From Lachnospiraceae bacterium (GTDB taxonomy: Bacteria > Bacillota > Clostridia > Lachnospirales > Lachnospiraceae): DNA of 64,000 nt. The position numbers and the translations under genes are program-made. Each line of letters opens with the position of its first letter. Position 1 is the first letter of the stretch. The stretch covers positions 62,001 to 126,000 of the forward strand of contig JAFLSW010000002.1 of the NCBI GenBank assembly GCA_022510725.1, in the 5' to 3' direction. The notes beneath the pieces are model-generated. The model did no database searches and had not been told where the DNA came from. It saw nothing but the letters and a program-made list of their open reading frames with translations. Positions 27,481 through 36,891 of the stretch are shown here, piece after piece.

Positions 27481-28755
27481 ATGGAAAATTTATATAAAGA
27501 GTTAGGAATTGATGAAGATGTATGGCAGCTGGGGGAAAAGATCTGTGAATGCTTAAAGGAGCGGTTTACAGAGATCGATGCCACGGCGGAATACAATCAA
27601 TTAAAGGTATTGCAGGCGATGCAGGCGGAACGAGTTTCTGAAGCCTGCTTATCAGGCAGTACCGGCTATGGATACAATGATCTGGGACGGGATACCTTAG
27701 AGCGGGTTTATGCAGGCGTATTTCACACAGAGGATGCCTTGGTAAGACCCCAGATCACTTGTGGTACCCATGCCCTTGCTTTAGCACTTATGGCTAATCT
27801 GCGCCCCGGAGATGAGCTGCTTTCTCCGGTAGGAAAGCCTTATGATACCCTGGAAGAAGTCATCGGTATCAGGGAATCTAAAGGAAGTCTCAGAGAATAC
27901 GGGATCAGCTATGCCCAGGTGGATCTGCTTCAGGAAGGAGAGCCGGACTATGAAGGGATCAGAAAAGCCATTACTACTAAGACCCGTATGGTCACCATCC
28001 AGCGATCCAAGGGCTATGAGCCAAGAAAGACATTGTCTGTTGATAAAATAGGAGAGATCATATCTTTTATAAAATCCGTTAAAAATGATGTGATCTGCAT
28101 GGTGGACAACTGCTATGGAGAGTTTGTGGAACGGATCGAGCCTACGGATGTGGGAGCGGACCTGGCGGTGGGATCTTTGATCAAAAATCCCGGCGGAGGC
28201 TTGGCACCTATCGGAGGTTATATCGCAGGCAAAAGAGAATATGTGGAGCAGGCAGCATACAGACTGACTTCTCCGGGACTGGGAAAAGAAGTGGGGGCAT
28301 CTCTGGGGATCATGCCTGCCTTCTATCAGGGACTGTTTTTGTCCCCTACGGTAACGGCATCCGCTTTAAAAGGTGCGGTTTTTGCCGCCAACATTCTGGA
28401 AAGCCTGGGATTTCAGGTATTGCCTGACGGGAAGGAAAGCAGGCACGATATTATTCAGGCGGTAACCTTTGGTACGCCGGAAGGGGTGATCGCCTTTTGC
28501 AAGGGAATTCAGGCGGCAGCCCCGGTGGACAGCTTTGTCAGTCCCGAACCATGGGATATGCCCGGCTATGACAGCAAGGTGATCATGGCGGCGGGTGCCT
28601 TTGTATCGGGAAGCTCTATTGAATTGTCTGCAGACGGGCCAATAAAACCGCCTTATGCAGTCTATTTCCAAGGTGGGCTGACATTCCCTCATGCCAAATT
28701 CGGTATCCTAAAAGCAGTGCAGGAATTGAAGAATTCTGGTATAATAAGGCTGTAG
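27481..28755 (+). CDS. PLP-dependent lyase-like protein (YnbB / aluminium resistance family)
   Basis: The 424-residue protein belongs to the methionine-gamma-lyase-related YnbB family, often labelled aluminium resistance protein, and shows a fold-type I PLP core. VDNCYGEF near residue 204 holds the cofactor-binding aspartate, and GSLIKNPGGGLAPIGGYI near 231 supplies the Schiff-base lysine. The glycine-rich SGSTGYGYNDLGRDTLE near 60 is family-typical. The order miaA-ynbB is shared with Bacillus, but here no hfq lies between. The reaction is not known with certainty. It starts one base after miaA. Confidence 0.88.
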   Translation: MENLYKELGIDEDVWQLGEKICECLKERFTEIDATAEYNQLKVLQAMQAERVSEACLSGSTGYGYNDLGRDTLERVYAGVFHTEDALVRPQITCGTHALALALMANLRPGDELLSPVGKPYDTLEEVIGIRESKGSLREYGISYAQVDLLQEGEPDYEGIRKAITTKTRMVTIQRSKGYEPRKTLSVDKIGEIISFIKSVKNDVICMVDNCYGEFVERIEPTDVGADLAVGSLIKNPGGGLAPIGGYIAGKREYVEQAAYRLTSPGLGKEVGASLGIMPAFYQGLFLSPTVTASALKGAVFAANILESLGFQVLPDGKESRHDIIQAVTFGTPEGVIAFCKGIQAAAPVDSFVSPEPWDMPGYDSKVIMAAGAFVSGSSIELSADGPIKPPYAVYFQGGLTFPHAKFGILKAVQELKNSGIIRL

Positions 28756-28794
28756 TGCTGGGGGTTTTGGTCGAAAAAAAATCCTCAAAAGAAG

Positions 28795-28823
28795 TATACA
28801 TATATTGGCTTGTGTGGTAATAT
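28795..28823 (+). promoter_or_regulatory. Candidate extended -10 promoter
   Basis: TGG-TAATAT (extended -10, hexamer at 28818-28823) with a -35-like TATACA at 28795-28800, 17 bp away. It would serve the small membrane protein gene and radC. Confidence 0.4.
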
Positions 28824-28860
28824 ACTTATAGTTTTACTATGAGAGAAAACGGAGGTTTTC

Positions 28861-29100
28861 ATGAAGGGAAAAAATAACTGGGCATGCTTTTTGATGATCT
28901 TAGCCGGTATTGTTATTGGCGGTTTTATCGGCAGCTTGTTTCCCGGAACATTTTTGAATTTTGGACAAAGCTTTGGCTTGACCTCTCCGCTGGTGTTGGA
29001 TCTGGGGATATTGGTCCTTACCTTTGGACTGACTATTAACATCACCATCGGAAGCATTATCGGCATTATCATTGCCATCATTATTTTCAGGTTTTTGTAG
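28861..29100 (+). CDS. Small two-helix membrane protein (DUF4321-like)
   Basis: The 79-residue protein is nearly all hydrophobic: one segment at about residues 9-28 and one or two at about 45-77, joined by a short Gly/Phe-rich loop. Size, the LILAGIVIGGFIG-like first helix and a position just ahead of radC and the mre genes resemble DUF4321 proteins, which are common in Clostridia and have no known function. A strong GGAGG precedes the ATG, and a candidate promoter lies about 40 bp upstream. Confidence 0.8.
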   Translation: MKGKNNWACFLMILAGIVIGGFIGSLFPGTFLNFGQSFGLTSPLVLDLGILVLTFGLTINITIGSIIGIIIAIIIFRFL

Positions 29101-29139
29101 TGTGTTTTCCTGTTCTGTCCGGAGAGGGACGGGAGGAGC

Positions 29140-29820
29140 ATGGAAGAAAAACTTATGAATGGGGAAAAGCCCTATGACAGATTCTTAAAAGCAGGTCCGG
29201 CCGCCTTAACAGACACGGAGCTGCTTGCCATTATTATAAGAACGGGTCACAAAGGGAAGGATGCCTTGAGTCTGGCCAGAGAAGTCTTACAAAAAGCAGG
29301 CGCTTACGGGATCGCAGGTCTGTATCATTTGTCATTGGATGATCTGATACAGATCAAAGGGATCGGAGAAGTAAAAGCGGTAAAATTAAAGTGCATTGCC
29401 GAACTTTCCAACCGCATTGCCAAATCCAAAAGAGGAGAAAAGATTGTGTTTCATTCTCCCGGGGATGCGGCGTTATATTATATGGAGCAGATGCGGCATT
29501 TGGAAAGGGAACAGTGTCTTTTAGCCTGCCTGGACGGCTCTATGGGGCTTTTGCAGGAGCACTGTATCAGTATCGGTACAGTCAATGCCTCTTTGATCTC
29601 CAGCAGGGAAGTGTTTAAAACTGCTATTCAGGCAAAAGCCGTCAATCTGATGCTGTTACATAATCATCCCAGCGGCAGCATTGAGCCCAGCAGTGCAGAT
29701 GAGGAGATGACTAAGAAACTGTTTCAGGCATCCATGATCATGGATATTCCCCTGATCGATCATTTGATCATCGGAGATAACTGCTATTACAGCTTTCGGG
29801 AAAACGGAAAGCTACAATAA
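29140..29820 (+). CDS. radC: RadC/JAB-domain protein
   Basis: The 226-residue protein has an N-terminal helix-hairpin-helix region (QIKGIGEVKAVKLKC near residue 70) and a C-terminal JAMM/MPN+ metalloprotease-like domain with the zinc ligands in LLHNHPSGSIEPSSAD near 170 and the partner glutamate in SSREVFK. It is called DNA repair protein RadC by tradition, but a repair role is doubtful. It sits directly ahead of mreB, which is a conserved radC-mreB neighbourhood. GGGAGGAG gives the ribosome binding site. Confidence 0.95.
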   Translation: MEEKLMNGEKPYDRFLKAGPAALTDTELLAIIIRTGHKGKDALSLAREVLQKAGAYGIAGLYHLSLDDLIQIKGIGEVKAVKLKCIAELSNRIAKSKRGEKIVFHSPGDAALYYMEQMRHLEREQCLLACLDGSMGLLQEHCISIGTVNASLISSREVFKTAIQAKAVNLMLLHNHPSGSIEPSSADEEMTKKLFQASMIMDIPLIDHLIIGDNCYYSFRENGKLQ

Positions 29821-29850
29821 AGAACATAGGAAAAGAAAGGAGTACGGGAT

Positions 29851-30867
29851 ATGGCTTCCAGTGCTTACGGTATCGATCTGGGTACCAGCAACATTAAAAT
29901 ATTTGCAAAAGGTGAATCGCAGATCTTTACTGCTAAAAATATGATCGCCATCCAAAATAAGGACACGCTGTTTTCTTATGGAGATGATGCCTTTGAAATG
30001 TATGAAAAGGCACCTGCAAACATCCATATTTCTTATCCCTTATGCAACGGCGTTATTGCAGATATTAAAAATATGCAGAGTCTGGTCAGATGCTTTATCG
30101 GCGATCTTTGCAATAACAATATTAAGCCAGCAGATTATTATATTGCCGTACCCCATGATGTAACGGAAGTAGAACAGAGAGCCTTCTTTGATCTGGTTAA
30201 AAATGCCAATGTGAAAGCGAAAAAGGTCATGGTAGTGGAGAAGGCCATTGCCGATGGATTGGGCATGGACATTGATGTAAAAAATTCCCAGGGCGTCTTG
30301 GTGGTGGATATCGGTTATGATACTACAGAGATCTCCATTCTGTCCTTAGGAGGCATTGTATTAAGCCGTTTGATCAAAGTAGGAGGACAAAAATTTGACG
30401 ATGCTATCCGCAATGCGGTGCGCAAGGAATACAATCTGGTGATCGGCGCCAAGACCGCAGAAAAAGTAAAGATGGCTCTTCATGAGTTGGAAGCGGAAAG
30501 AAATCCTGCTGTCGTTTACGGAAGGGACATTGTAACAGGCCTTCCGGTTGAGCGGGAGATTCCGACAGAATTGGTAAATGAGGCGTTAAAAGAGCATTTT
30601 GATACCATCATTGACCACATTAAAGTTATTTTGGAACGGACTCCTCCGGAACTTGCTGCGGATATCTATCGCCATGGTATTTATCTGACCGGCGGAGCAT
30701 GCCAGGTATCTCATTTAGACGCCTTGGTAAACGAGGGTACAGGCTTAAAGATCAATATGGCGGAAAATCCCATAGGCAGTGTTGCATTGGGACTTTCCAA
30801 GGTTATCAATGATGAGAATTTCCGGTCTGTAGCCTATGTGTTTTCCGGTAATGGAGGAAAAGGATGA
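29851..30867 (+). CDS. mreB: MreB-family actin-like rod-shape protein (divergent)
   Basis: A 338-residue actin-fold ATPase that should organise elongation-phase wall synthesis beneath the membrane. The phosphate-1 motif is GIDLGTSN (usual MreB GxDLGTAN), phosphate-2 is VVDIGYDTTEI (~154), and the adenosine motif is LTGGACQV (~286). The usual PSVVA strand is replaced by KNMIAI, and overall the sequence is more divergent than Bacillus MreB or Mbl. Its stop overlaps the mreC start (ATGA at 30864), and mreD and a PBP2 follow, so the assignment rests on fold and context. Confidence 0.9.
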   Translation: MASSAYGIDLGTSNIKIFAKGESQIFTAKNMIAIQNKDTLFSYGDDAFEMYEKAPANIHISYPLCNGVIADIKNMQSLVRCFIGDLCNNNIKPADYYIAVPHDVTEVEQRAFFDLVKNANVKAKKVMVVEKAIADGLGMDIDVKNSQGVLVVDIGYDTTEISILSLGGIVLSRLIKVGGQKFDDAIRNAVRKEYNLVIGAKTAEKVKMALHELEAERNPAVVYGRDIVTGLPVEREIPTELVNEALKEHFDTIIDHIKVILERTPPELAADIYRHGIYLTGGACQVSHLDALVNEGTGLKINMAENPIGSVALGLSKVINDENFRSVAYVFSGNGGKG

Positions 30868-31724
30868 AACATAAGCGGACTAAGTTTACTTTACAAAGTA
30901 AATATCTGCTGTTGATCCTTACCGGTCTTTGTATCATCTTAATGGCAGTGACCTTTACCACAGATCTGTTTACGGGAGTGGTGGCGGATATTTCCGGTCG
31001 TGTGACCGTTCCCTTTCAGCGGGGGATCAGTCAGGTGGGCAGATTTCTGTCGGACCGTTCCGATGATCTGGCGCAGATCAGGGATCTGCAGGCACAAAAC
31101 AAAGCTTTGCAGGAACAGATCGATCAGTTGACCATAGAAAATAATACCCTTACTCAGGAGAAATATGAGTTAAATAATCTTCGAACGCTGTATCAGCTGG
31201 ATCAGGAGTATGAGGATTATGAAAAAATAGGAGCAAGGGTCATCGGAAAAGATACCGGTAACTGGTTCAACACCTTTATCATTGATAAAGGAACGGATGA
31301 CGGTCTTGCCGTAAACATGAATGTTATGGCAGGAAGCGGCCTTGTGGGCATCATAACGGAAGTGGGGCATAACTGGGCAAGAGTTACGGCGGTCATTGAC
31401 GATACCAGTAATGTCAGTGCCATGGTCTTGGCTACGGGAGATAATATGATCGTGTCCGGTGATTTAGAATTGATGGAGGAAAATCGGATCCGCTTTTCCA
31501 AACTGATCGATTCCGCAGGAAAGGTGAGAGAAGGAGATAAGGTTGTTACCTCCAATATCAGTGACAGGTATCTGCCGGGACTGTTGATCGGATACATAAC
31601 TTCTATTGATTCCGATCCCAGTAATCTGACCCATTCGGGTTATATTACACCGGTAGTGGATTTTGAACATATGGACGAGGTGCTTGTCATTTTGGATCTG
31701 AAACAGCAGATAGAGGATGAGTAA
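30864..31724 (+). CDS. mreC: Rod shape-determining protein MreC
   Basis: The 286-residue bitopic protein has a transmembrane segment at about 13-34, a coiled coil at about 68-110 (rich in Gln, Leu, Glu, Asn) and a double beta-barrel outer domain. Conserved parts are the GNWFNTFIIDKG element near 130 and GLVGIITEV near 157. MreC bridges cytoplasmic MreB to the extracellular PBP2. It overlaps mreB by 4 bp and is followed by mreD. Confidence 0.96.
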   Translation: MKHKRTKFTLQSKYLLLILTGLCIILMAVTFTTDLFTGVVADISGRVTVPFQRGISQVGRFLSDRSDDLAQIRDLQAQNKALQEQIDQLTIENNTLTQEKYELNNLRTLYQLDQEYEDYEKIGARVIGKDTGNWFNTFIIDKGTDDGLAVNMNVMAGSGLVGIITEVGHNWARVTAVIDDTSNVSAMVLATGDNMIVSGDLELMEENRIRFSKLIDSAGKVREGDKVVTSNISDRYLPGLLIGYITSIDSDPSNLTHSGYITPVVDFEHMDEVLVILDLKQQIEDE

Positions 31725-31747
31725 AACCGCAAAATGAGATAGATGCT

Positions 31748-32266
31748 ATGAGATATAAAATTCTTAGGATATGTACAGTTCTATTAAGCTTTATATTGCA
31801 GGGGACAGTATGCCGGGCCATTGCTTTCGGAAACATCGGTCCTAACCTGTTGATCATTGTTACGGCGTCCTTTGGCTTTATGCTGGGATCGAAACCCGGC
31901 ATTCTGGCAGGTTTTTTTCTGGGACTTTTAGTGGATGTTTTTAACGGAGGCGTTCTTGGATTTCATGCCTTGTTATATATGTATATTGGATATTTTAACG
32001 GCTTTTTTAAGCGGTTGTTTTTTAAGGATGAGTTAAAACTCCAGATTCTTCTAGTAGCCTGCAGTGATTTTCTGTACGGGCTGGTCTATTACATTTTGAT
32101 GTTTCTTCTCAGGGGGAAATTCCATATTGGCTATTATATGATGCATATCATTTTCCCTGAGGTGGTATATACAGTATTATTGACCATAGTGCTCTTTTCC
32201 GTTATGACTTTGATAAATCGGGTCAGGGAAAAGAGAATAGACAGGAGCAGCGGAGAAGTTGTTTAA
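31748..32266 (+). CDS. mreD: Rod shape-determining protein MreD
   Basis: A 172-residue integral membrane protein with about five to six transmembrane segments, matching MreD in size and in its position between mreC and the PBP2 gene. The conserved PNLLIIVTASFGFMLGSKPG-type first half is present. It is part of the elongasome. Its stop overlaps the following TTG-started gene by 8 bp. Confidence 0.93.
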   Translation: MRYKILRICTVLLSFILQGTVCRAIAFGNIGPNLLIIVTASFGFMLGSKPGILAGFFLGLLVDVFNGGVLGFHALLYMYIGYFNGFFKRLFFKDELKLQILLVACSDFLYGLVYYILMFLLRGKFHIGYYMMHIIFPEVVYTVLLTIVLFSVMTLINRVREKRIDRSSGEVV

Positions 32267-35120
32267 AAATATCAGAGATTCTATCATCAATTTCATAACC
32301 TCTCGTTTTTTTGTGCTGATCCTGGTTTTTATATTAATGGGCAGCATTTTGGTGCAGCGGCTATTTGTACTGCAGATCGTCAACGGAGAAGAATATTTAA
32401 ACGAATTTACCATGACCATTCGTAAGGAACGGACCATAGCTAGCACAAGAGGACAGATTTTTGACAGGAACGGAGAACTTCTGGCCTATAACGAACTGGC
32501 TTATTCCGTTACCATTGAGGATGTATATGAGTCCGGCAGAGGAAAAAACAAAAGGTTAAATGCTACCTTAAAGACCTTGATCGAAATGATCGAAGAGAAT
32601 GGGGATAATGTAGTCAGCGACTTCAATATCATCATCGGAGAAAACGGGGAATTTGCTTTTGCCGTATCCGGTACGGCCCAGCAGCGTTTTCTGGCGGATG
32701 TATACGGAAAGGTCTATATTGACGATATGAGTTATGCCCAAAAGACATCTACTGCGGATGATGTGATCAATTACCTGGCCGGCACAAGCAGGTTTGAAGT
32801 AGGAGAGTATGAGGATCCGGATAACAGAGAAACGGAGTTTATCGTAGGAAAAGGCTATTCCAAGGATATGCTGTTAAAGATCATTACGATCCGGTACGGA
32901 ATGAGCTTAAACAGCTTCCAGAAATACATTCCTACCGTTGTAGCAAAGGATGTGTCGGATAAAACGGTAGCTGTCATAATGGAGAATTCCTTCCGTCTGG
33001 ATGGTGTAGCCATTGCGGAAGATGCAGTAAGAAAATATGTGGACAGCGTTTACTTCTCCCATATCATCGGATATACGGGTATGATCTCACAGACAGAATT
33101 GCAGACTTTGTCCGAGACGGATGATTCCTATATCATGACGGATGTGGTTGGAAAAGCGGGAATTGAAAACTATATGGAATCCTATCTGCAGGGAACCAAG
33201 GGTTCTGAGATCGTTTATGTGGACAGTCTTGGCAAGATCATTGAAACAAGTGACCGGGTAGAGCCGAAAGCAGGAAATGATCTTTACCTGACGATAGATA
33301 AAGATCTGCAGAAGGCAGTCTACAACCTCCTGGAGCAAAAAATCGCAGGTATTCTGGTTACCAAGATTAAGCCGGTAAAGGAATATATACCGGATGAAAA
33401 TGCCTCTGCCAGTTCCATTATCATTCCTATTGATGATGTGTATTATGCCCTGATCAATAACAGCATTATCGATATCAATCATTTTTCACAGGATGATGCA
33501 ACGGAACTGGAACGGCAGGTGTACCAGAGCTTTTTGGATAAGGAAAATCAGGTTTTTTCAGAGTTGAAGTACGAACTGAATGACAATCCCCAGGCATATA
33601 ATACCCTGCCGGATGAATATCAGGTCTATAATTCTTACATAACCACATTGTTAAACCGGGATGGGATCATTTTGACTACTGAGATCAATGTGGACGATGA
33701 AGTATATCTGGCATGGAGAAATGATGAATCCATTAGCCTGAAGGAGTATCTGCTTCATGTTATCGCCATGAATTGGATCGATATTTCCAAACTGAATCTG
33801 GATAGCCAGTATTCCGATTCGGAGAAGGTCTATCAGGCAATGCTTCAATATGTCTTTGACAGACTGAAGAACGACACGGACTTTCATAAACGGCTATATA
33901 AATATATGATCCGGGATAATCAGATAAGCGGTAAACAGATCTGCCTGCTGCTTTATGATCAGGGGATCATTTCCGGCACCATGGCGGAGAGGGCTACGGT
34001 AGAAAACGGAACCATTTCTCCCTATGACTTTATATTAAATAAGATCTCCAACCTGGAGATCACACCGGCTCAGTTGGCCTTAGATCCCTGTTCCGGATCT
34101 ATTGTGGTAACGGATGTGAGGACGGGAGAGGTTCTTGCCCTGGTATCCTATCCGGGCTATGATAATAACCGCATGTCCAATTCGGAATATTATGCCAGAT
34201 TGAACTCCGATCTATCCAGACCTTTATGGGATTATGCTACCCAGCAGACTTCGGCTCCCGGATCCACCTACAAAATGGTAGTGGCAGCGGCGGCCTTAGA
34301 AGAGGGAGTCGTTGGATTGGGTGAGACAGTAACCTGTCACGGTATCTGGGATACCCTGCCTCCCTTTAATCCTCGATGCTGGATCTATCCATCTGCCCAT
34401 GGCGCTTTGAATGTAGTAGGCGGCATAGAAAATTCCTGTAATTATTTCTTTTATGAGATGGGCTATCGGCTTGGCAGAGTGGGAGGTACCTACAATTCGG
34501 ATGTAGGTTTGGAAAAACTGGCAAATTATGCCGATTTGTTTGGATTGAGTGAAAAATCCGGTGTGGAGATTGCGGAAGAAGAACCAAAGATCTCCGATAC
34601 AGACTCGGTCCGTTCTGCCATCGGCCAGGGAACCAATAACTTTACCACGGTGGGACTTGCCAGATATGTGACCACTGTGGCCAACGGAGGAACCTGTTAC
34701 AACTTATCGCTGATCGATAAGGTGACGGATTCAAACGGCACATTGATTGAGGATTTTACCCCCACGGTGCGCAACACCATTGCATTTTCGGATAGCACAT
34801 GGAATGCCATCCATGCCGGTATGCGCAGAGTGGTTCAAGATAAAAGCTATTATCAGGGATTGGGTGTAAATGTTGCAGGAAAAACAGGTACGGCGCAGGA
34901 AAACCGAAACCGTCCCAACCATGCTCTGTTTGTCAGCTATGCCCCGTATGAAAACCCTGAGATCAGTGTGACTACCCGTATTGCATTCGGGTATGCATCT
35001 GATTATGCGGCAGAGCTTACACGGGATGTATATAAGTACTATTATCATTTAGAGGATGAAGATGTTTTGATCAACGGTACAGCAACAGATACCAATGCCA
35101 ATGTTTCCAACGAGGAATAA
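32259..35120 (+). CDS. mrdA: Class B penicillin-binding protein 2 with a large insertion
   Basis: This 953-residue transpeptidase is far longer than typical PBP2 (600-700). After a signal anchor (~18-38) come the dimerisation domain and the catalytic motifs S669-TYK, S726-CN and K875-TG, all intact. Between about residue 352 (after KDLQKAVYNLLEQK) and about 605 (before PAQLALDPCSGS) lies a mostly helical, acidic insertion of roughly 250 residues, which splits the start of the transpeptidase domain. It starts at TTG 32259 with CGGAGAAG upstream, overlapping mreD. With RodA (36892) it should form the elongasome polymerase-crosslinker pair. Confidence 0.94.
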   Translation: MFKNIRDSIINFITSRFFVLILVFILMGSILVQRLFVLQIVNGEEYLNEFTMTIRKERTIASTRGQIFDRNGELLAYNELAYSVTIEDVYESGRGKNKRLNATLKTLIEMIEENGDNVVSDFNIIIGENGEFAFAVSGTAQQRFLADVYGKVYIDDMSYAQKTSTADDVINYLAGTSRFEVGEYEDPDNRETEFIVGKGYSKDMLLKIITIRYGMSLNSFQKYIPTVVAKDVSDKTVAVIMENSFRLDGVAIAEDAVRKYVDSVYFSHIIGYTGMISQTELQTLSETDDSYIMTDVVGKAGIENYMESYLQGTKGSEIVYVDSLGKIIETSDRVEPKAGNDLYLTIDKDLQKAVYNLLEQKIAGILVTKIKPVKEYIPDENASASSIIIPIDDVYYALINNSIIDINHFSQDDATELERQVYQSFLDKENQVFSELKYELNDNPQAYNTLPDEYQVYNSYITTLLNRDGIILTTEINVDDEVYLAWRNDESISLKEYLLHVIAMNWIDISKLNLDSQYSDSEKVYQAMLQYVFDRLKNDTDFHKRLYKYMIRDNQISGKQICLLLYDQGIISGTMAERATVENGTISPYDFILNKISNLEITPAQLALDPCSGSIVVTDVRTGEVLALVSYPGYDNNRMSNSEYYARLNSDLSRPLWDYATQQTSAPGSTYKMVVAAAALEEGVVGLGETVTCHGIWDTLPPFNPRCWIYPSAHGALNVVGGIENSCNYFFYEMGYRLGRVGGTYNSDVGLEKLANYADLFGLSEKSGVEIAEEEPKISDTDSVRSAIGQGTNNFTTVGLARYVTTVANGGTCYNLSLIDKVTDSNGTLIEDFTPTVRNTIAFSDSTWNAIHAGMRRVVQDKSYYQGLGVNVAGKTGTAQENRNRPNHALFVSYAPYENPEISVTTRIAFGYASDYAAELTRDVYKYYYHLEDEDVLINGTATDTNANVSNEE

Positions 35121-35133
35121 GGAGGTACAAGCT

Positions 35134-35817
35134 TTGACAGGAAATGTGATACTAAAAAGCTCCCAAAACGGAATCCGGGTTCTTCTTTCTGAGGAAGTGG
35201 ATTTTGAGCAGATCGTCAAGGAAACAAAGCAAAGCTTTCAAGATGCATCCGGCTTTTTCCAAGATGCTTCTGTTGTGATTTCTTTCCAGGGGAGACGGTT
35301 AACAGAAGAGGAAACGGATGAACTGTATCATGCCATCATAAGTGCATGTAATCTTCATATTATCTGTCTGGTATGTACCGATGAGGGTGAAAATGATTAT
35401 TATACCAAGGTAATTCAAGGAGTCAGAGCATTAGAGTCGGAGCCGGATCAGACCTGTCAGTTCTATAAAGGAACCCTGAGAGACGGAGAACTTTTTGAAT
35501 CTGCGGCAAGTGTTGTTGTTTTAGGGGATATCCTGGAAGGAGCAGCGGTCATAGCAAGGGGAAATATCATTGTATTAGGCGGGCTCTACGGAACTGCTTA
35601 TGCAGGGGTGGACGGTAGCAGAAACCGGTTTATTGCAGCGCTCTCTCTGGAAGCGGAGCACCTTAGGATAGGAGATGTAAAATACAAAAAAGAGTGGAAG
35701 GACAAGCTTTCCATAAAGAAAAAGCAAAACCCAAGAATGGCTGTGATCAGCAAGGATAAAATGATCATCCGGGATTTGGACTTTACCAAAGAATTGCCGG
35801 AAAATAATCTGCTATAG
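35134..35817 (+). CDS. minC: Septum site-determining protein MinC
   Basis: The 227-residue FtsZ inhibitor has a weakly conserved N-terminal FtsZ-binding domain (~1-95) and a right-handed beta-helix C-domain with SVVVLGDILEGAAVIARGN and GLYGTAYAG. This C-domain binds MinD. The start is TTG 35134 with GGAGG 8 nt upstream; an ATG further upstream (35095) would lie within the PBP2 gene. It is followed by minD and minE in one run. Confidence 0.93.
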   Translation: MTGNVILKSSQNGIRVLLSEEVDFEQIVKETKQSFQDASGFFQDASVVISFQGRRLTEEETDELYHAIISACNLHIICLVCTDEGENDYYTKVIQGVRALESEPDQTCQFYKGTLRDGELFESAASVVVLGDILEGAAVIARGNIIVLGGLYGTAYAGVDGSRNRFIAALSLEAEHLRIGDVKYKKEWKDKLSIKKKQNPRMAVISKDKMIIRDLDFTKELPENNLL

Positions 35818-35854
35818 GTTTTTCGGTGGACGATAATGAAAGGCGGAGGTTTTT

Positions 35855-36646
35855 ATGAGTGAAGTAATTGTCGTCACATCAGGTAAAGGTGGAGTCGGTA
35901 AGACGACCACAAGCGCAAATATAGGAACAGGACTTGCGGTTTTAGGCAAGAAAGTAGTATTGATCGATACGGATATCGGGCTTCGGAATCTGGATGTCGT
36001 CATGGGACTGGAAAACCGGATCGTATATAATCTGGTAGATGTGGTGGAAGGAAACTGCCGCATCAAGCAGGCTCTGATCAAAGACAAACGATTTCCTGGA
36101 TTGCATCTGTTACCCAGTGCCCAGACAAGGGATAAAACGGCAGTAAATCCGGAGCAGATGCGAAAGCTGACAGAACAGTTAAAGGAACAGTTTGAATACA
36201 TAATTTTAGACTGTCCTGCAGGAATAGAGCAAGGTTTTAAGAATGCCATTGCAGGTGCAGACAGAGCCATTGTGGTTACAACACCCGAAGTATCAGCCAT
36301 TCGGGATGCAGATCGGATCATCGGCCTTTTAAATGCCTATGAAATGGGACAGATCGATCTGATCGTGAACAGGCTTCGGCCTGATATGATCAAGCGGGGC
36401 GATATGATGAGTGTGGATGATGTGGTGGATATCTTATCTGTTCATCTGTTGGGCGCTATTTATGATGATGAAAACATCGTTGTTGCCACCAATCATGGCG
36501 AACCCCTTGTATGTTCCGATACTCCTGCGGGAAAAGCATTTATGAATATCTGTAATCGGATTTTAGGACAGGATGTGCCTTTATATTCCCCCGATCGGGA
36601 AAAGTCAATTTGGTTTCGGATTAACGGCATTTTTCAGAAATTGTGA
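35855..36646 (+). CDS. minD: Septum site-determining ATPase MinD
   Basis: The 263-residue deviant-Walker ATPase has GKGGVGKT at residues 10-17, the switch segment DTDIGLRNLDVVMG near 40 and DCPAGIEQGF near 119. The C-terminal amphipathic helix (SIWFRINGIFQKL) is the membrane-targeting sequence. MinD carries MinC to the membrane, and MinE stimulates its ATPase. GCGGAGG gives the ribosome binding site. Confidence 0.98.
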   Translation: MSEVIVVTSGKGGVGKTTTSANIGTGLAVLGKKVVLIDTDIGLRNLDVVMGLENRIVYNLVDVVEGNCRIKQALIKDKRFPGLHLLPSAQTRDKTAVNPEQMRKLTEQLKEQFEYIILDCPAGIEQGFKNAIAGADRAIVVTTPEVSAIRDADRIIGLLNAYEMGQIDLIVNRLRPDMIKRGDMMSVDDVVDILSVHLLGAIYDDENIVVATNHGEPLVCSDTPAGKAFMNICNRILGQDVPLYSPDREKSIWFRINGIFQKL

Positions 36647-36660
36647 TGGGGGTAAATAAT

Positions 36661-36876
36661 ATGGGCAAAATATGGTTCTTTAGAAAGAAAAAATCCGGAG
36701 AGATAGCCAAGGATCGACTGAAGATATTGCTGATATCAGACAGGATCGACTGCTCGCCGGAGGTTATGGAAATGATAAAACGGGAGATCGCAAAGATCCT
36801 GTGTAAATACATGCAGATTGATACCAGTACATTGGAATTGGAGTTTTCCAGAAGAAAGATCAATGTTTTTTGGTAA
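36661..36876 (+). CDS. minE: Cell division topological specificity factor MinE
   Basis: The 71-residue protein is a short MinE (88 residues in E. coli). Residues ~14-34 (AKDRLKILLISDR) form the MinD-binding helix and the rest is the topological-specificity domain. ATG 36661 follows GGGGG 8 nt upstream. The presence of MinE together with MinCD implies pole-to-pole oscillation rather than DivIVA/MinJ anchoring, at least by analogy. Confidence 0.95.
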   Translation: MGKIWFFRKKKSGEIAKDRLKILLISDRIDCSPEVMEMIKREIAKILCKYMQIDTSTLELEFSRRKINVFW

Positions 36877-36891
36877 TAGGAGTGGGATAAA

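Noticed and set aside
28741..28800. Terminator after the PLP lyase gene
   Set aside because: The possible TTTTGG/CCTCAAAA pairing has a bulge and no T tract, so it is not convincing.
29851..30867. FtsA or another actin homologue instead of MreB
   Set aside because: The length, the GIDLGTSN start and the direct linkage to mreC-mreD fit MreB, and the FtsA 1C subdomain is missing.
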